The notes under the pieces were generated by a model. It saw only the letters and a list, made by a program, of their open reading frames with translations. It did no database searches and had not been told where the DNA came from. Below are positions 53,688 through 63,197 of a stretch of DNA of 64,000 nucleotides, piece by piece. Origin of the DNA: UBA4132 sp037133675 (GTDB lineage Bacteria > Pseudomonadota > Gammaproteobacteria > Methylococcales > Methylomonadaceae); NCBI GenBank assembly GCA_037133675.1, contig JBAXNR010000009.1, forward strand, positions 1 through 64,000, given 5' to 3'. Positions within the stretch are counted from its first letter, which is position 1; the number at the start of each line of letters is the position of its first letter. Both the position numbers and the translations under genes were made by a program.

Positions 53688-54530
53688 ATGATGAGCTGTA
53701 ACTCACAACGACTATTTTTTATGTACAAATATGACGGTTTACTAATCTACCAAAGCCACGATGATGACGGCGTACTCGAAGTTGTTGAAGAAAAAGGCGT
53801 GAGATCATTGCATTTTGGCTCTGAACCCCGACAAAGCAGTCTGTTATTGTCGAATCCCGATAAACTTGAACTTAGCTATGTGCGAGCCATGACCAGTTGG
53901 CAATTATTTAAACCAATTTTAGACGATGAAGCCTTGCTGATTGGCTTAGGTGGCGGTTCATTGACTAAACATTTATTAAAGCATTTTCCAGACTGCCGTT
54001 TAAAAGTCATCGAGTGCCGAAAAAGCGTGGTAAAAATCGCGCGTAGTCATTTTAGTCTACCCCTAGACCCACGCTTAAAAATTATCATTGATGATGGTGG
54101 CGCGTATATTAAACAACGCACAGAATCAAACGCACAGCGTTACAGCCTATTACTGGTTGATGCGTTTGACCACGAAAACCTTGCCCCTGCCATCGCCAAC
54201 GAAGCATTTTTTACCGCCTGCCAATCCTTGTTAAAAAAAGACGGTATGTTAGTGATAAATCTATGGGGTGGCGATGATAATCCCTTATATAATCAATGCA
54301 GTGCGTGGATAAATCATATTTTTAAACAGAAAGCCTTATTTTTACCGATTCGTGACCGAGGCAATGTGATAGCCTTAGCATTTAATGAAGACGCAGCGTT
54401 TTCTAGCCTGAAGTATTTACGACAGCAAGCCGTGATGCTTGAACAGCACTATCAAATCGAATTCCCTGATTTTTTAAAAGATTTAAAAAGAAATAACGAA
54501 CGGGCTTTTAGTCAGCTTATCGTCAAATAA
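53688..54530 (+). CDS. Spermidine synthase-like aminopropyl/SAM-fold protein
   Basis: 280 aa; the conserved part begins at about residue 12 (an ATG at 53721), so the first 11 residues may not be translated. ALLIGLGGGSLTKHLLKHFP, LKVIECRKSVVKIARSHF and DDGGAYIKQ with LLLVDAFDHENLAP are the SpeE-fold motifs. Putrescine-binding residues of true SpeE are not all visible, so it may be a non-canonical member, common in gammaproteobacteria. Divergent from the Cache gene with about 60 bases between them. Confidence 0.75.
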   Translation: MMSCNSQRLFFMYKYDGLLIYQSHDDDGVLEVVEEKGVRSLHFGSEPRQSSLLLSNPDKLELSYVRAMTSWQLFKPILDDEALLIGLGGGSLTKHLLKHFPDCRLKVIECRKSVVKIARSHFSLPLDPRLKIIIDDGGAYIKQRTESNAQRYSLLLVDAFDHENLAPAIANEAFFTACQSLLKKDGMLVINLWGGDDNPLYNQCSAWINHIFKQKALFLPIRDRGNVIALAFNEDAAFSSLKYLRQQAVMLEQHYQIEFPDFLKDLKRNNERAFSQLIVK

Positions 54531-54548
54531 TGTAATTAATTAAATTTT

Positions 54549-55337
54549 ATGAAACAAGTCGCCTCTCTACTCTACTGCGTTATATTTAAAAAAGCTTTTT
54601 GTGATGTCATGGTATTTAAAGGCTTTGTGCGGGATATTTTGGGTATTCAATTGGATATTGATAAGGTAGAAACTGAAAAGGTATTTGATACCATGATTGG
54701 AAGTGTTAAAACCCAATTTGATTTATTTGCCGAAGATAAAAAAAAGCGCGTTATTGTCGATATTCAACACCAACGCAATATTGATCATTATGATCGGTTT
54801 TTACATTATCATTGCGTGGCATTATTAGAACAAATTAAAAGCTCTTCTGATTATCGGGCTAATTTAAAAGTTTATACTATCGTGGTTTTAACATCGGGAG
54901 ATAAATATAAAAAGGATGTATTAATAACCGATTTTTCACCCCGCGATTTAAATGGTAATAAGGTCAATGAAATCGCCCATAAAATTATTTTTTTATGCCC
55001 TAAATATGTGAATGAAAATACTCCCGAATCCTATCGAGAATGGCTAGAAGCGATTGAGGATAGTTTAGATGGTGAAGTAGATGAAAGTCATTATAAGTTA
55101 GCGGAGATACAGCAGGTTTTTCGGCATATTGAACGGGATGATATTTCTCCCGATGAAAGGGCGCGAATGATTGAAGAGTATCATTTAGAAGAAGCAATAG
55201 ATGAAGGCGTGAAAAAAGCTAAAAAAACGATTATTAAAAATATGCTGGCTGAGCAAATTCCGATGGCAACCATTGCTGAAATCATAGGTTTAACGGCGGA
55301 CGAAATTGAAAATTTATTAATGAATAACGATGAGTAA
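54549..55337 (+). CDS. Rpn-type PD-(D/E)XK nuclease (recombination-promoting/transposase family)
   Basis: 262 aa. VIFKKAFCDVMVFKGFVRDIL is the usual N-terminal pattern, QFDLFAEDKKKRVIVDIQHQR provides the Asp and D-x-Q catalytic residues of the Rpn/PDDEXK_2 family, followed by RFLHYHCVALLEQIK, ENTPESYREWLEAIEDS and a C-terminal helix-turn-helix-like AEQIPMATIAEIIGLTADEIENLL. These genes are widespread and mobile. It ends five bases before fhcD, thus abutting a core metabolic operon. Confidence 0.82.
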   Translation: MKQVASLLYCVIFKKAFCDVMVFKGFVRDILGIQLDIDKVETEKVFDTMIGSVKTQFDLFAEDKKKRVIVDIQHQRNIDHYDRFLHYHCVALLEQIKSSSDYRANLKVYTIVVLTSGDKYKKDVLITDFSPRDLNGNKVNEIAHKIIFLCPKYVNENTPESYREWLEAIEDSLDGEVDESHYKLAEIQQVFRHIERDDISPDERARMIEEYHLEEAIDEGVKKAKKTIIKNMLAEQIPMATIAEIIGLTADEIENLLMNNDE

Positions 55338-55342
55338 AAATT

Positions 55343-56239
55343 ATGATTATTAACGGTGTCACCATAGACGCAACTTTTGCGGAGGCGTTTCCGATGAAAG
55401 CCACCCGCGCCATTATCACCGCGCAAAATGAACGTTGGGCAATGATAGCCGCGCAAGCCATGACAGGCTTTGCCACATCCGTGATTGCCTGCGGCTGTGA
55501 AGCGGGTATTGAGCGAGTATTAAGCCCCGAAGAAACCCCAGACGGCAGAGCTGGCGTTTCGGTAATGATTTTTGCTATGGGCGGTAAAGGCTTGGCAAAA
55601 CAACTGGAAACCCGTGCGGGACAATGCGTCCTCACCTCGCCAACTTCGGCATTATTTGCGGGTATTCAAAGCGATATAAAAATCCCGCTCGGTAAAAACC
55701 TGCGCTATTTCGGTGACGGCTTTCAGATTGCCAAAAAAATCTCAGGCAAACGCTACTGGCGCATTCCCGTCATGGATGGCGAATTTTTAGCCGAAGCCAC
55801 GACAGGACAAGTCAATGCCATCGGCGGCGGTAACTTTTTAGTCTTAGCCACATCACAACCGCAAGCCTTAGCCGCCTGTGAAGCCGCGATTGAAGCCATG
55901 CGCAAGATACCCAATGTCATTATGCCGTTCCCAGGAGGCGTAGTGCGTTCTGGTTCCAAAGTTGGTTCAAAATATAAAACCCTGAATGCTTCGACCAATG
56001 ACGCATTCTGCCCGACTTTAAAAGGCGCGACCAAAACCGATTTATCGCCCGATATTGAATCGGTGATGGAAATCGTGATTGACGGTTTAACCAAAGAAGA
56101 CATCGATAAAGCCATGCGCGTAGGCATACAAGCGGTATGCGATTTAGGCGCGGATAATGGCATCCGCCGCATCAGCGCGGGCAATTATGGCGGTAAATTA
56201 GGGCCGTTCCACTTTCATTTACAGGAGATTATGGCATGA
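55343..56239 (+). CDS. fhcD: Formylmethanofuran:tetrahydromethanopterin formyltransferase (Ftr)
   Basis: 298 aa, the normal length. INGVTIDATFAEAFPMKATRAIITA, GFATSVIACGCEAGIE, PDGRAGVSVMIFAM and the C-terminal IRRISAGNYGGKLGPFHFHL are Ftr blocks. In methylotrophs it transfers the formyl group between methanofuran and tetrahydromethanopterin in formaldehyde oxidation; part of the Fhc complex. Overlaps fhcC by four bases. The usual partner genes fhcA and fhcB are not adjacent; an Rpn nuclease gene takes the place upstream. Confidence 0.95.
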   Translation: MIINGVTIDATFAEAFPMKATRAIITAQNERWAMIAAQAMTGFATSVIACGCEAGIERVLSPEETPDGRAGVSVMIFAMGGKGLAKQLETRAGQCVLTSPTSALFAGIQSDIKIPLGKNLRYFGDGFQIAKKISGKRYWRIPVMDGEFLAEATTGQVNAIGGGNFLVLATSQPQALAACEAAIEAMRKIPNVIMPFPGGVVRSGSKVGSKYKTLNASTNDAFCPTLKGATKTDLSPDIESVMEIVIDGLTKEDIDKAMRVGIQAVCDLGADNGIRRISAGNYGGKLGPFHFHLQEIMA

Positions 56240-57048
56240 GCGCATTAACCTTTAGCCTGAAAACCCAACCAGCCCAACGTGTCGATTTATCAACGTTAGT
56301 GCCGCATTTGTTACAAGGTTTAAGCACTGCCGATATTGCCGCCATCGAATTACAAAGCGGCAAAGCCAAACTGCGTGTTGATGAACTATTCACTATCGAA
56401 GGCGATGACGCACAAAACATCATCATTCAAAACAGCACAGCCAAACTCGATTTTATCGGCAAAGAACTGGAAAACGCCACCATCACCGTTGAAGGCGATG
56501 CAGGTGCGTATTTAGGTATAGGCATGAAATCAGGCACGATAAAAGTTACAGGCAATGCAGGACTGTACGCCGCTTGTGAAATGAAAAACGGCTATCTGGA
56601 AATCGCGGGCAACACAGGCGATTTTTTAGGCGCGGCATTACCCGGCAACAAAATGGGCATGAAAGGTGGCACGATCTTAATCAAAGGCAATGCAGGTGAA
56701 CGGGTAGGCGATCACTTACGCCGAGGCACAATTTTAATCGAAGGCAATGCAGGCGATTACTGCGGCTCACGCATGACCGCTGGCACAATCGCCGTCATGG
56801 GCAACACAGGTAAATACTTAGGCTACGCCATGCGCCGAGGCACATTATTACTCTGGAACGCCCCACAACTCTCCGCCAGTTTCAACGACTGCGGCTCACA
56901 CACGCTGGCATTCTTACCGATATTATTCGCCTCGTTTAAATCCTTAAACTCCAAATTTGCCGATGCCTCAGTGGCATTTAACCGCGTCCAACGCTATGCG
57001 GGGGATATGGCGGAAATTGGGCGAGGTGAAGTGTTAGTCAAACTGTAG
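56236..57048 (+). CDS. fhcC: Formylmethanofuran dehydrogenase subunit C (FhcC)
   Basis: 270 aa. Glutamate synthase alpha-C-like beta-helix repeats: GDAGAYLGIGMKSGTIKVTGNAG, GNTGDFLGAALPGNKMGMKGGTILIKGNAGERVGDHLRRGTILIEGNAGDYCGSRMTAGTIAVMGNTGKYLGYAMRRGT, read in about 20-residue units. It forms the scaffold of the formyltransferase/hydrolase complex in methylotrophs. Coupled to fhcD by ATGA. Confidence 0.95.
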   Translation: MSALTFSLKTQPAQRVDLSTLVPHLLQGLSTADIAAIELQSGKAKLRVDELFTIEGDDAQNIIIQNSTAKLDFIGKELENATITVEGDAGAYLGIGMKSGTIKVTGNAGLYAACEMKNGYLEIAGNTGDFLGAALPGNKMGMKGGTILIKGNAGERVGDHLRRGTILIEGNAGDYCGSRMTAGTIAVMGNTGKYLGYAMRRGTLLLWNAPQLSASFNDCGSHTLAFLPILFASFKSLNSKFADASVAFNRVQRYAGDMAEIGRGEVLVKL

Positions 57049-57075
57049 ACAACAGAATGTTGGGAAATGTCATTC

Positions 57076-57111
57076 GGCGGAATACGCTATTGCTATTCCG
57101 CCTTACGAGTT
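57076..57111. repeat. Short hairpin repeat, copy 1 (after fhcC)
   Basis: 9-bp stem GGCGGAATA/TATTCCGCC (57076-57084/57094-57102) followed by CTTACGAGTT. A related copy with compensating base changes stands at 58645-58680. Probable transcription end or REP-like element. Confidence 0.55.
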
Positions 57112-57161
57112 ATCGCATGATAGAATGGATTTTTGTATCTGCAAGTTAGGGGAGAAAAGTT

Positions 57162-57787
<626 letters not shown>

Positions 57788-57818
57788 TAATTTAAACAAC
57801 AAATCAGCGGTAGCGAGT

Positions 57819-58097
57819 ATGATTTTAGAAAAAAACATGACTATTTCTTTTTCGGTCAGAGAAGGAATTTTGTTATCTTTAAAAGAGGATACAGAGGAGT
57901 TTACCCAAAATTTACGTTTTTTATCCGCGTTAATGTTGTACCGAAAAAAACGCTTATCGCTAGGCAAAGCGGCAGAGTTAGCAGGTTTTACTAAAATGGA
58001 TTTTATTTATAAATTGCAACTGGAAAAAGAACCGATTTTTGATTTTGACGAACAAGAAATGGCGGCTATTTTTGCGGATACGCGCTTAGTGCCATGA
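57819..58097 (+). CDS. UPF0175 family antitoxin
   Basis: 92 aa (86 from the second ATG). MTISFSVREGILLSLKEDTEEFTQNLRFLSALMLYRKKRLSLGKAAELAGFTKMDFIYKL contains the UPF0175 helix-turn-helix. Followed with a four-base overlap by a DUF3368 gene, the usual toxin partner. Probably DNA-binding autorepressor of the pair. Confidence 0.85.
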   Translation: MILEKNMTISFSVREGILLSLKEDTEEFTQNLRFLSALMLYRKKRLSLGKAAELAGFTKMDFIYKLQLEKEPIFDFDEQEMAAIFADTRLVP

Positions 58098-58570
58098 AAG
58101 TTGTGGTGAATACCACGCCGATTATCTCGTTAGCCGCCATTGGACGTTTGGATATTTTCAAAAGTCTATTTGGAAAAATTATTATTGCCGATGCGGTTTA
58201 TGCTGAAATCAAAGCGAAGCAAGGTTACGGTTATCACGAAGTTGACAGTGATTTTATCGAAGTGCAAGCGATTCAAGGGCAGTTATATAGAGATTTTTTG
58301 TTGACTGAGTTAGATGCTGGAGAAGCGGAGACCATTATTTTAGCGAAAGAGATTGAGGCTGATTTTGTGATTATTGATGAAAATTTAGGCTACAAAATGG
58401 CGAATCATGTGGGATTAACGGCGTTTCGGACGCTTTCGGTGTTGTTAAGGGCGAAAGAGAAGGGCTTGGTTTTGCAGTTAAAACCTTTGCTGGATGAGAT
58501 GATTGAGAAAGGGCGTTGGTATTCGGATTCGGTTTATCGTCAGTTTTTGATTCAAGCTGGGGAGTTGTGA
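58094..58570 (+). CDS. DUF3368 PIN-like toxin
   Basis: 158 aa. VVVNTTPIISLAAIGRLDIFKSLFGKIIIADAVYAEI, LDAGEAETIILAKEI and FVIIDENLGYKMA are the DUF3368 blocks, PIN-fold acidic residues included (Asp, Glu and Asp-Glu). Presumed RNase toxin, coupled to the UPF0175 antitoxin (ATGA). The frame is intact. Confidence 0.85.
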   Translation: MKVVVNTTPIISLAAIGRLDIFKSLFGKIIIADAVYAEIKAKQGYGYHEVDSDFIEVQAIQGQLYRDFLLTELDAGEAETIILAKEIEADFVIIDENLGYKMANHVGLTAFRTLSVLLRAKEKGLVLQLKPLLDEMIEKGRWYSDSVYRQFLIQAGEL

Positions 58571-58644
58571 AAATAGACTGGCAATAAAAAACCGCTTTTT
58601 GTTTTGGAAATGGTTTGTAATATTGTGTAGGGTGCATTTGCGAT

Positions 58645-58680
58645 AGCGTAATGCGCTAAAGCTATTACGGCTTACGAGTT
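58645..58680. repeat. Short hairpin repeat, copy 2
   Basis: Related to 57076-57111: stem CGTAAT/ATTACG (58647-58652/58664-58669), then GCTTACGAGTT. A G-C pair in copy 1 (57080/57098) is T-A here (58649/58667), so pairing is conserved while bases changed. The adjoining GGTGCATTTGCGATAGCG looks like a common intergenic repeat. Confidence 0.5.
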
Positions 58681-58713
58681 GATGTCCTGTTTTTTTATTT
58701 ATGAGGCTTAGCT

Positions 58714-61700
58714 ATGAACGCAAAAGAGTACAGAAAGTATTTCGCAGATTCTAAAAAAGATACTGACAAATTAAGAGATTTGGACTTTATAGGTTGTTAT
58801 CAAAAAGATTGTAATCAAGAAATAATAAAAAAAGGATTTTTTGAGTTGTATCACGCTCATAAACCAAGTGAAATTGGTTTTATAAGGCAAGCTGTAGATA
58901 ATGCGGAAGATGGTCAAGCAATATATGAATTTTTACAAAATGCTGTTGATGCTCATGCGTCTGAATTTTTCATTTTTTATAACGAAGAATATTTTTTAGT
59001 CATCAATAATGGTAAAAAATTCAAAGAGGATAATATTGAATCCATTTTAAATATGGGGCAAAGTACAAAAGAAAATAGTTCGTCAGACATTGGAAAGTAT
59101 GGGATAGGATTTAAGTTAATTCATAGGCTAGTTGGTGAAAATAATGGATTAGAAGGAATTAAACAATATTGTGGCCCAATACTTTTTTCATGGGATAACA
59201 GCTATCTCAATGACTTTTTAAATAACGAATTGACGAATGTTGATAAACATTGTTGGCTATTTAAAATTTTGTACACGAATTTTCCTTGCGGTGTTGATGA
59301 AAAAGTAAAAGGTGTTGAATACGAAGACATCACACCTTTCCAACAAGATGAATTAGATGAAATGATTACTTTTATTAGCGACTCATTAGGAAAACAATCG
59401 TTAAAAGAAGGGAGTTTATTTTTCTTAAAACTTGGAAAGGGTAAAAGCTCACTTCTGGAAGAAGGAAAAAACACTTTAGAAGATAACGTATCTCACTCTT
59501 GTAGTATTTTTCAGGAGTATCAAAAAAACAATGAGGTGAAATTAAGCAAAATCACTATAAATAATGCTGCTGTACCCATTAAAAATATGGCATCTATTTG
59601 CGGAGATGATTATATTTTTATGTATTCTAAATCGATCAAAGGCTCACTAGATTTCTTTGAAAAAGGAAAATTGAATAAAAAAGTTTCATTTTTTAAGTAT
59701 TTTCCAATGGAAAGTCAAAAGCACGGTTTAAATTTCATTGTGCATAATGCAGAATTTGAACACCAAACAAATCGGCGCGAATTGCAGGGAATAGATAAAA
59801 ACAAGGAATTACTTACTAAAATTGCCAATGACTTGATAATAAAATTTGAAGAAATAAAAAATCAAGATGAAGAGCGTTATAGAACTATTTTAGTTAATTT
59901 GTATTTGTCTGATTTAGAAAAAGCAGGTGATTCTACTTTTATACAAACAAATTTTACAAGCCCCCTTTTAGCTTATATCAAAAAGAACATACCAATTGCT
60001 GATTCTGGGTTTATCAGTAGTAACACGTTCGTTAAGATAATAGACAGTAAGCTGGACGTAAAACTGAAAAATTATAAGAAGTTTTTTAATTTTGAAAATG
60101 CGGATGTAATAAGAGAGGCTAAATCTAAATTAGGTCTTCAAGAATGGAATATCATTTATGCTCTGCGAAATGATGATATAGAAGATTGGGTTAAAACATT
60201 ATCGAAAGAAGATTACCCTGTATTTATTTACGAGTTAGATAAAAATTTAAAAAAAGAAAACTTCAGTTTTATTTTAGATAAAGAGATATTCAGCTTTGAT
60301 AATGGCGATTTTAAAAATATCAACGAAATAGACAAATCTAGTAATTTTTTTTACAAAGGTTTTTTTGATTCACAATTAGAAAATATACTTGCTAGTCAAT
60401 TTGGCTTTCATTTTACCGTTACCAACGTATCAAAATATCCTAAATTACTCAGTTTTTTAAAAGAGAAAAAATTAAATTCTACCTATTTTACTGGTAAGTA
60501 TAGTTGCGAAGATGTTGATGTGATTTTGAGTATTTTCAAGAATCCTGAAATGGAAATAAAGGATTTCGCTATTAGGCAAGAAAACGATAAATACATAATT
60601 GATGCTAAATCAAAGCATATACATATAGAAAATAAAGCATTTAAGGGTTTTTTGGAAACACACGATTTTTCTGGTGTACTTGATAATCTTGCTCTTATTC
60701 CAGAACCGTTTGAGAAAACAGTTTTGAGTTTTCTGGAGTTATCACCTTTCGATGAAGAGATAAAAAAGAAACTTATTAAAAAACAAGTTGACTTTCATAA
60801 TCTTGTTAATTTTATCGAAACGACTGAATTAAAAACAGAGTTTTTGAATAAAATCCAGTTTGTACATTTTGATACCAAAAACAGATATGGTTGCGAGAGT
60901 TATGAGCATAAAATTCTAAAAATGGCTATTGCTATAGACTACAACATCAAAGATAAAATTATTATTGATGGAAGAAAAATTGATATATCTCTAAAAGAAG
61001 AAAAAATTAACTTTAAGTATGGTAGAGCAAATAATGAAAAAACAAGGTCTTCAAATGTTGAAAATAGTGATTTTGTTGATAAAGTAATTAAGTTTATTTA
61101 CGATAAATTAGAAGAGGAAGTTAAAAGACTATTTGAAATTGAAAAAGAGGACAAAGAAAATGCTTATGAGTTTTTAAAACAACAACGTAGAGATAATAAT
61201 ACTATCAATACTTTTCAAAGATTAAAGTTTGTCGTTCATTATTCTTTGGAGCAAAATAAAAATTTATTCATTGAATTTAGTGATGTAAAAATAATAAGCC
61301 GTAACACTCATGAAAATGAAAGCTTTAGTTGTTTATACTCAATTTTAACCAAAAAAACTAATAAACCTTTAGACGATATTCCTGAAATATCTGTTTTAAA
61401 AATAAGTACAATTTTTAAAACAGCTTTAGCTGAAAGTTATTATATTGCAGACAGTGAATATGCAATTGAAAAAGAAAGTTTGCCTCAAAATTTTAAACCA
61501 GAATATATTCCTGTTTTTGAAAAAATAGGCTTGGTGATTGATGCGAGGTTAAAAGATATTCGACAACGCATTCTCAAGAATGAATCTGTAAGTTCTGATG
61601 ATTTGATAGACCTTACTCAAGAGAAAATAATCAATACCCTAGAGTTTTTATCTAATAAAAACAAAAGCTACACTATTGATAATAGCGATGTTGGTTATAA

Positions 61701-62394
61701 AAATTTAAAACTTCTATTTAAAAGATTAGAACAAAATTATTTTAGCGAAACTGAAATATTTTGTTTGATATTATTAGACACTAAAACCGTTCAAATAAAA
61801 AAAATAAAACCACACTTTTATATTCGTTCTAATCAGTTGAATAGTGAAAATAAATATTTTAAGTCAAGATTATTAGAAGAAATACAATCAAAAGAGATTA
61901 TTTATGTCGATAATTTCATTGATGAAATTCCTCCAGCGTGGGTATTGATTGATAAAAATGATAAAGAAAAACGAGACTTTGAAAATGATTATGCTGAAGA
62001 AAAAGATGTAGCTTTAAGAGCGCAATTTAAGCCTAAAGATGATTTCAGTGATTACAAGGCTGAAATAGGTCTCAGAGGAGAGCTTCTTGTTTACCGTGAA
62101 CTTTTTAATAGATATGGGGTTGACAATGTTACTTGGAATAATAAAGAGGGTGAAAGTTGCGAAAGCTTTGATATTGAGTTGAATGTAAATGGAGAAACGC
62201 ATTTTATAGAAGTAAAAACAACAAGCAAATCTCCAAACAGAGAGGATTTACAGTTTATTATGAGTAGTAATCAATTCAACGCTGCAACTCGTTGGGGAAG
62301 AGATAAACATTTGATTTTTGTTGTTGGTATAAATGATGCTGAACCAAAACTTTTATATTTCAACTTTAATGATGACTGGCTGAATAGTTTTTAA
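58714..62394 (+). CDS. Large GHKL (Hsp90-like) ATPase with C-terminal DUF3883 nuclease-like domain
   Basis: 1226 aa. N-terminal ATPase of the sacsin/Hsp90 type: N-box EFLQNAVDAHA (72-82; Glu72, Asn76), a G1-like INNGKKF (97-103) with Asn in place of the usual Asp, and a G2 loop DIGKYGIGFK (125-134). A long AT-rich, Lys/Glu-rich centre lacks known domains. The C-terminus (about 1115-1226) is DUF3883: GLRGELLVYRELFNRYG, SFDIELN and HFIEVKTTS give a PD-(D/E)XK-like set. GAGG eight bases upstream supports the start. AT-richer than core genes and within a toxin-antitoxin cluster, so it is probably horizontally acquired. An anti-phage effector is likely but not demonstrated. Confidence 0.7.
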   Translation: MNAKEYRKYFADSKKDTDKLRDLDFIGCYQKDCNQEIIKKGFFELYHAHKPSEIGFIRQAVDNAEDGQAIYEFLQNAVDAHASEFFIFYNEEYFLVINNGKKFKEDNIESILNMGQSTKENSSSDIGKYGIGFKLIHRLVGENNGLEGIKQYCGPILFSWDNSYLNDFLNNELTNVDKHCWLFKILYTNFPCGVDEKVKGVEYEDITPFQQDELDEMITFISDSLGKQSLKEGSLFFLKLGKGKSSLLEEGKNTLEDNVSHSCSIFQEYQKNNEVKLSKITINNAAVPIKNMASICGDDYIFMYSKSIKGSLDFFEKGKLNKKVSFFKYFPMESQKHGLNFIVHNAEFEHQTNRRELQGIDKNKELLTKIANDLIIKFEEIKNQDEERYRTILVNLYLSDLEKAGDSTFIQTNFTSPLLAYIKKNIPIADSGFISSNTFVKIIDSKLDVKLKNYKKFFNFENADVIREAKSKLGLQEWNIIYALRNDDIEDWVKTLSKEDYPVFIYELDKNLKKENFSFILDKEIFSFDNGDFKNINEIDKSSNFFYKGFFDSQLENILASQFGFHFTVTNVSKYPKLLSFLKEKKLNSTYFTGKYSCEDVDVILSIFKNPEMEIKDFAIRQENDKYIIDAKSKHIHIENKAFKGFLETHDFSGVLDNLALIPEPFEKTVLSFLELSPFDEEIKKKLIKKQVDFHNLVNFIETTELKTEFLNKIQFVHFDTKNRYGCESYEHKILKMAIAIDYNIKDKIIIDGRKIDISLKEEKINFKYGRANNEKTRSSNVENSDFVDKVIKFIYDKLEEEVKRLFEIEKEDKENAYEFLKQQRRDNNTINTFQRLKFVVHYSLEQNKNLFIEFSDVKIISRNTHENESFSCLYSILTKKTNKPLDDIPEISVLKISTIFKTALAESYYIADSEYAIEKESLPQNFKPEYIPVFEKIGLVIDARLKDIRQRILKNESVSSDDLIDLTQEKIINTLEFLSNKNKSYTIDNSDVGYKNLKLLFKRLEQNYFSETEIFCLILLDTKTVQIKKIKPHFYIRSNQLNSENKYFKSRLLEEIQSKEIIYVDNFIDEIPPAWVLIDKNDKEKRDFENDYAEEKDVALRAQFKPKDDFSDYKAEIGLRGELLVYRELFNRYGVDNVTWNNKEGESCESFDIELNVNGETHFIEVKTTSKSPNREDLQFIMSSNQFNAATRWGRDKHLIFVVGINDAEPKLLYFNFNDDWLNSF

Positions 62395-62499
62395 TTTTTG
62401 ACGTGAAACCGCGTACATTGGATTTGAGAAATGAAACCCAACATTTCCCATCCACGCAACGAGTAACAAAGACAATTGCTTAATATAATGGAGAAAAAC

Positions 62500-62718
62500 A
62501 TGACCACCATTACAATAGATGACGAATTGATTAATGAAGTAATTTCCGTTAGTCATTATGAGAATGCTCAAGAAGCCGTTATTAATATATTAGCGACTTA
62601 CTTACAACAACATAAAAAACAATCCAATATTACTGAATTATTGGCGATGCCTGATGTTGCTGAATTTGATTTTGAGCCACCACGTTTAACTAACTTTTAT
62701 CCTGCCGATTTATCCTAA
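62500..62718 (+). CDS. VapB-like antitoxin
   Basis: 72 aa from the ATG at 62500 (GGAG seven bases upstream). N-terminal TTITIDDELINEVISVSHYENAQEAVINILATYLQQ is the DUF2191-type ribbon-helix-helix of VapB antitoxins. The tail with FDFEPPRLTNF should wrap the toxin. Overlaps the following toxin start (TAATG). Confidence 0.8.
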   Translation: MTTITIDDELINEVISVSHYENAQEAVINILATYLQQHKKQSNITELLAMPDVAEFDFEPPRLTNFYPADLS

Positions 62719-63133
62719 TGTTGTTGCTAGACACAAATGTCGTTTCTGAGCTGAGAAAAGCAAAAACGGGCAAAATAAATCCTAATGTTAAAGTCTGGGC
62801 AGAGAGCATCTTACCGACCACTCTATTTTTATCAGTGGTGACATTGCTTGAACTGGAGTGGGAATAGGTTTAATCGAGCGGCGAGACGTAGCACAAGCCT
62901 CATTACTTCGTATCTGGCTTAATCATCATGTCTTACCAACTTTCAACGGACGGATTCTTGCTGTTGATACCGCTGTAGCATTATGTTGTGGCAAACTCCA
63001 TGTACCAGCCCCGCGTTCAGATCGTGACGCATTGATTGCCGCTACTGCATTAGTTCACAATATGACCGTTGTCACACGCAATGTGGCAGATTTTAAGCCA
63101 ATGGGTGTGCAGATACTCAATCCTTGGGAATAA
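62718..63133 (+). pseudogene. VapC-like PIN toxin with frameshift
   Basis: Starts MLLLDTNVVSELRKAKTG (first PIN Asp5, then Glu11) and runs to VVTLLELEWE, where a TAG stops it at 62865-62867. The next frame continues GIGLIERRDVAQASLL... with SDRDALIAATALVHNMTVVTRNVADF, the rest of the PIN domain. A single missing base near 62858-62861 explains it (LELE?GIGLIERRD in an intact gene). Either an inactive toxin or a sequencing error; the antitoxin is intact. Confidence 0.85.
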
Positions 63134-63197
63134 ATTTTATTCTTCAAGTGAGCGCGATAAGATGCGCTAATTTTTATTTTGATAATGGACAGCATCA

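Noticed and set aside
57807..57818. ops/JUMPstart-like GCGGTAGCG before the UPF0175 gene
   Set aside because: Two mismatches to the 12-base ops consensus, wrong context (short toxin-antitoxin operon, not a long polysaccharide operon), and no such element precedes rfbF.
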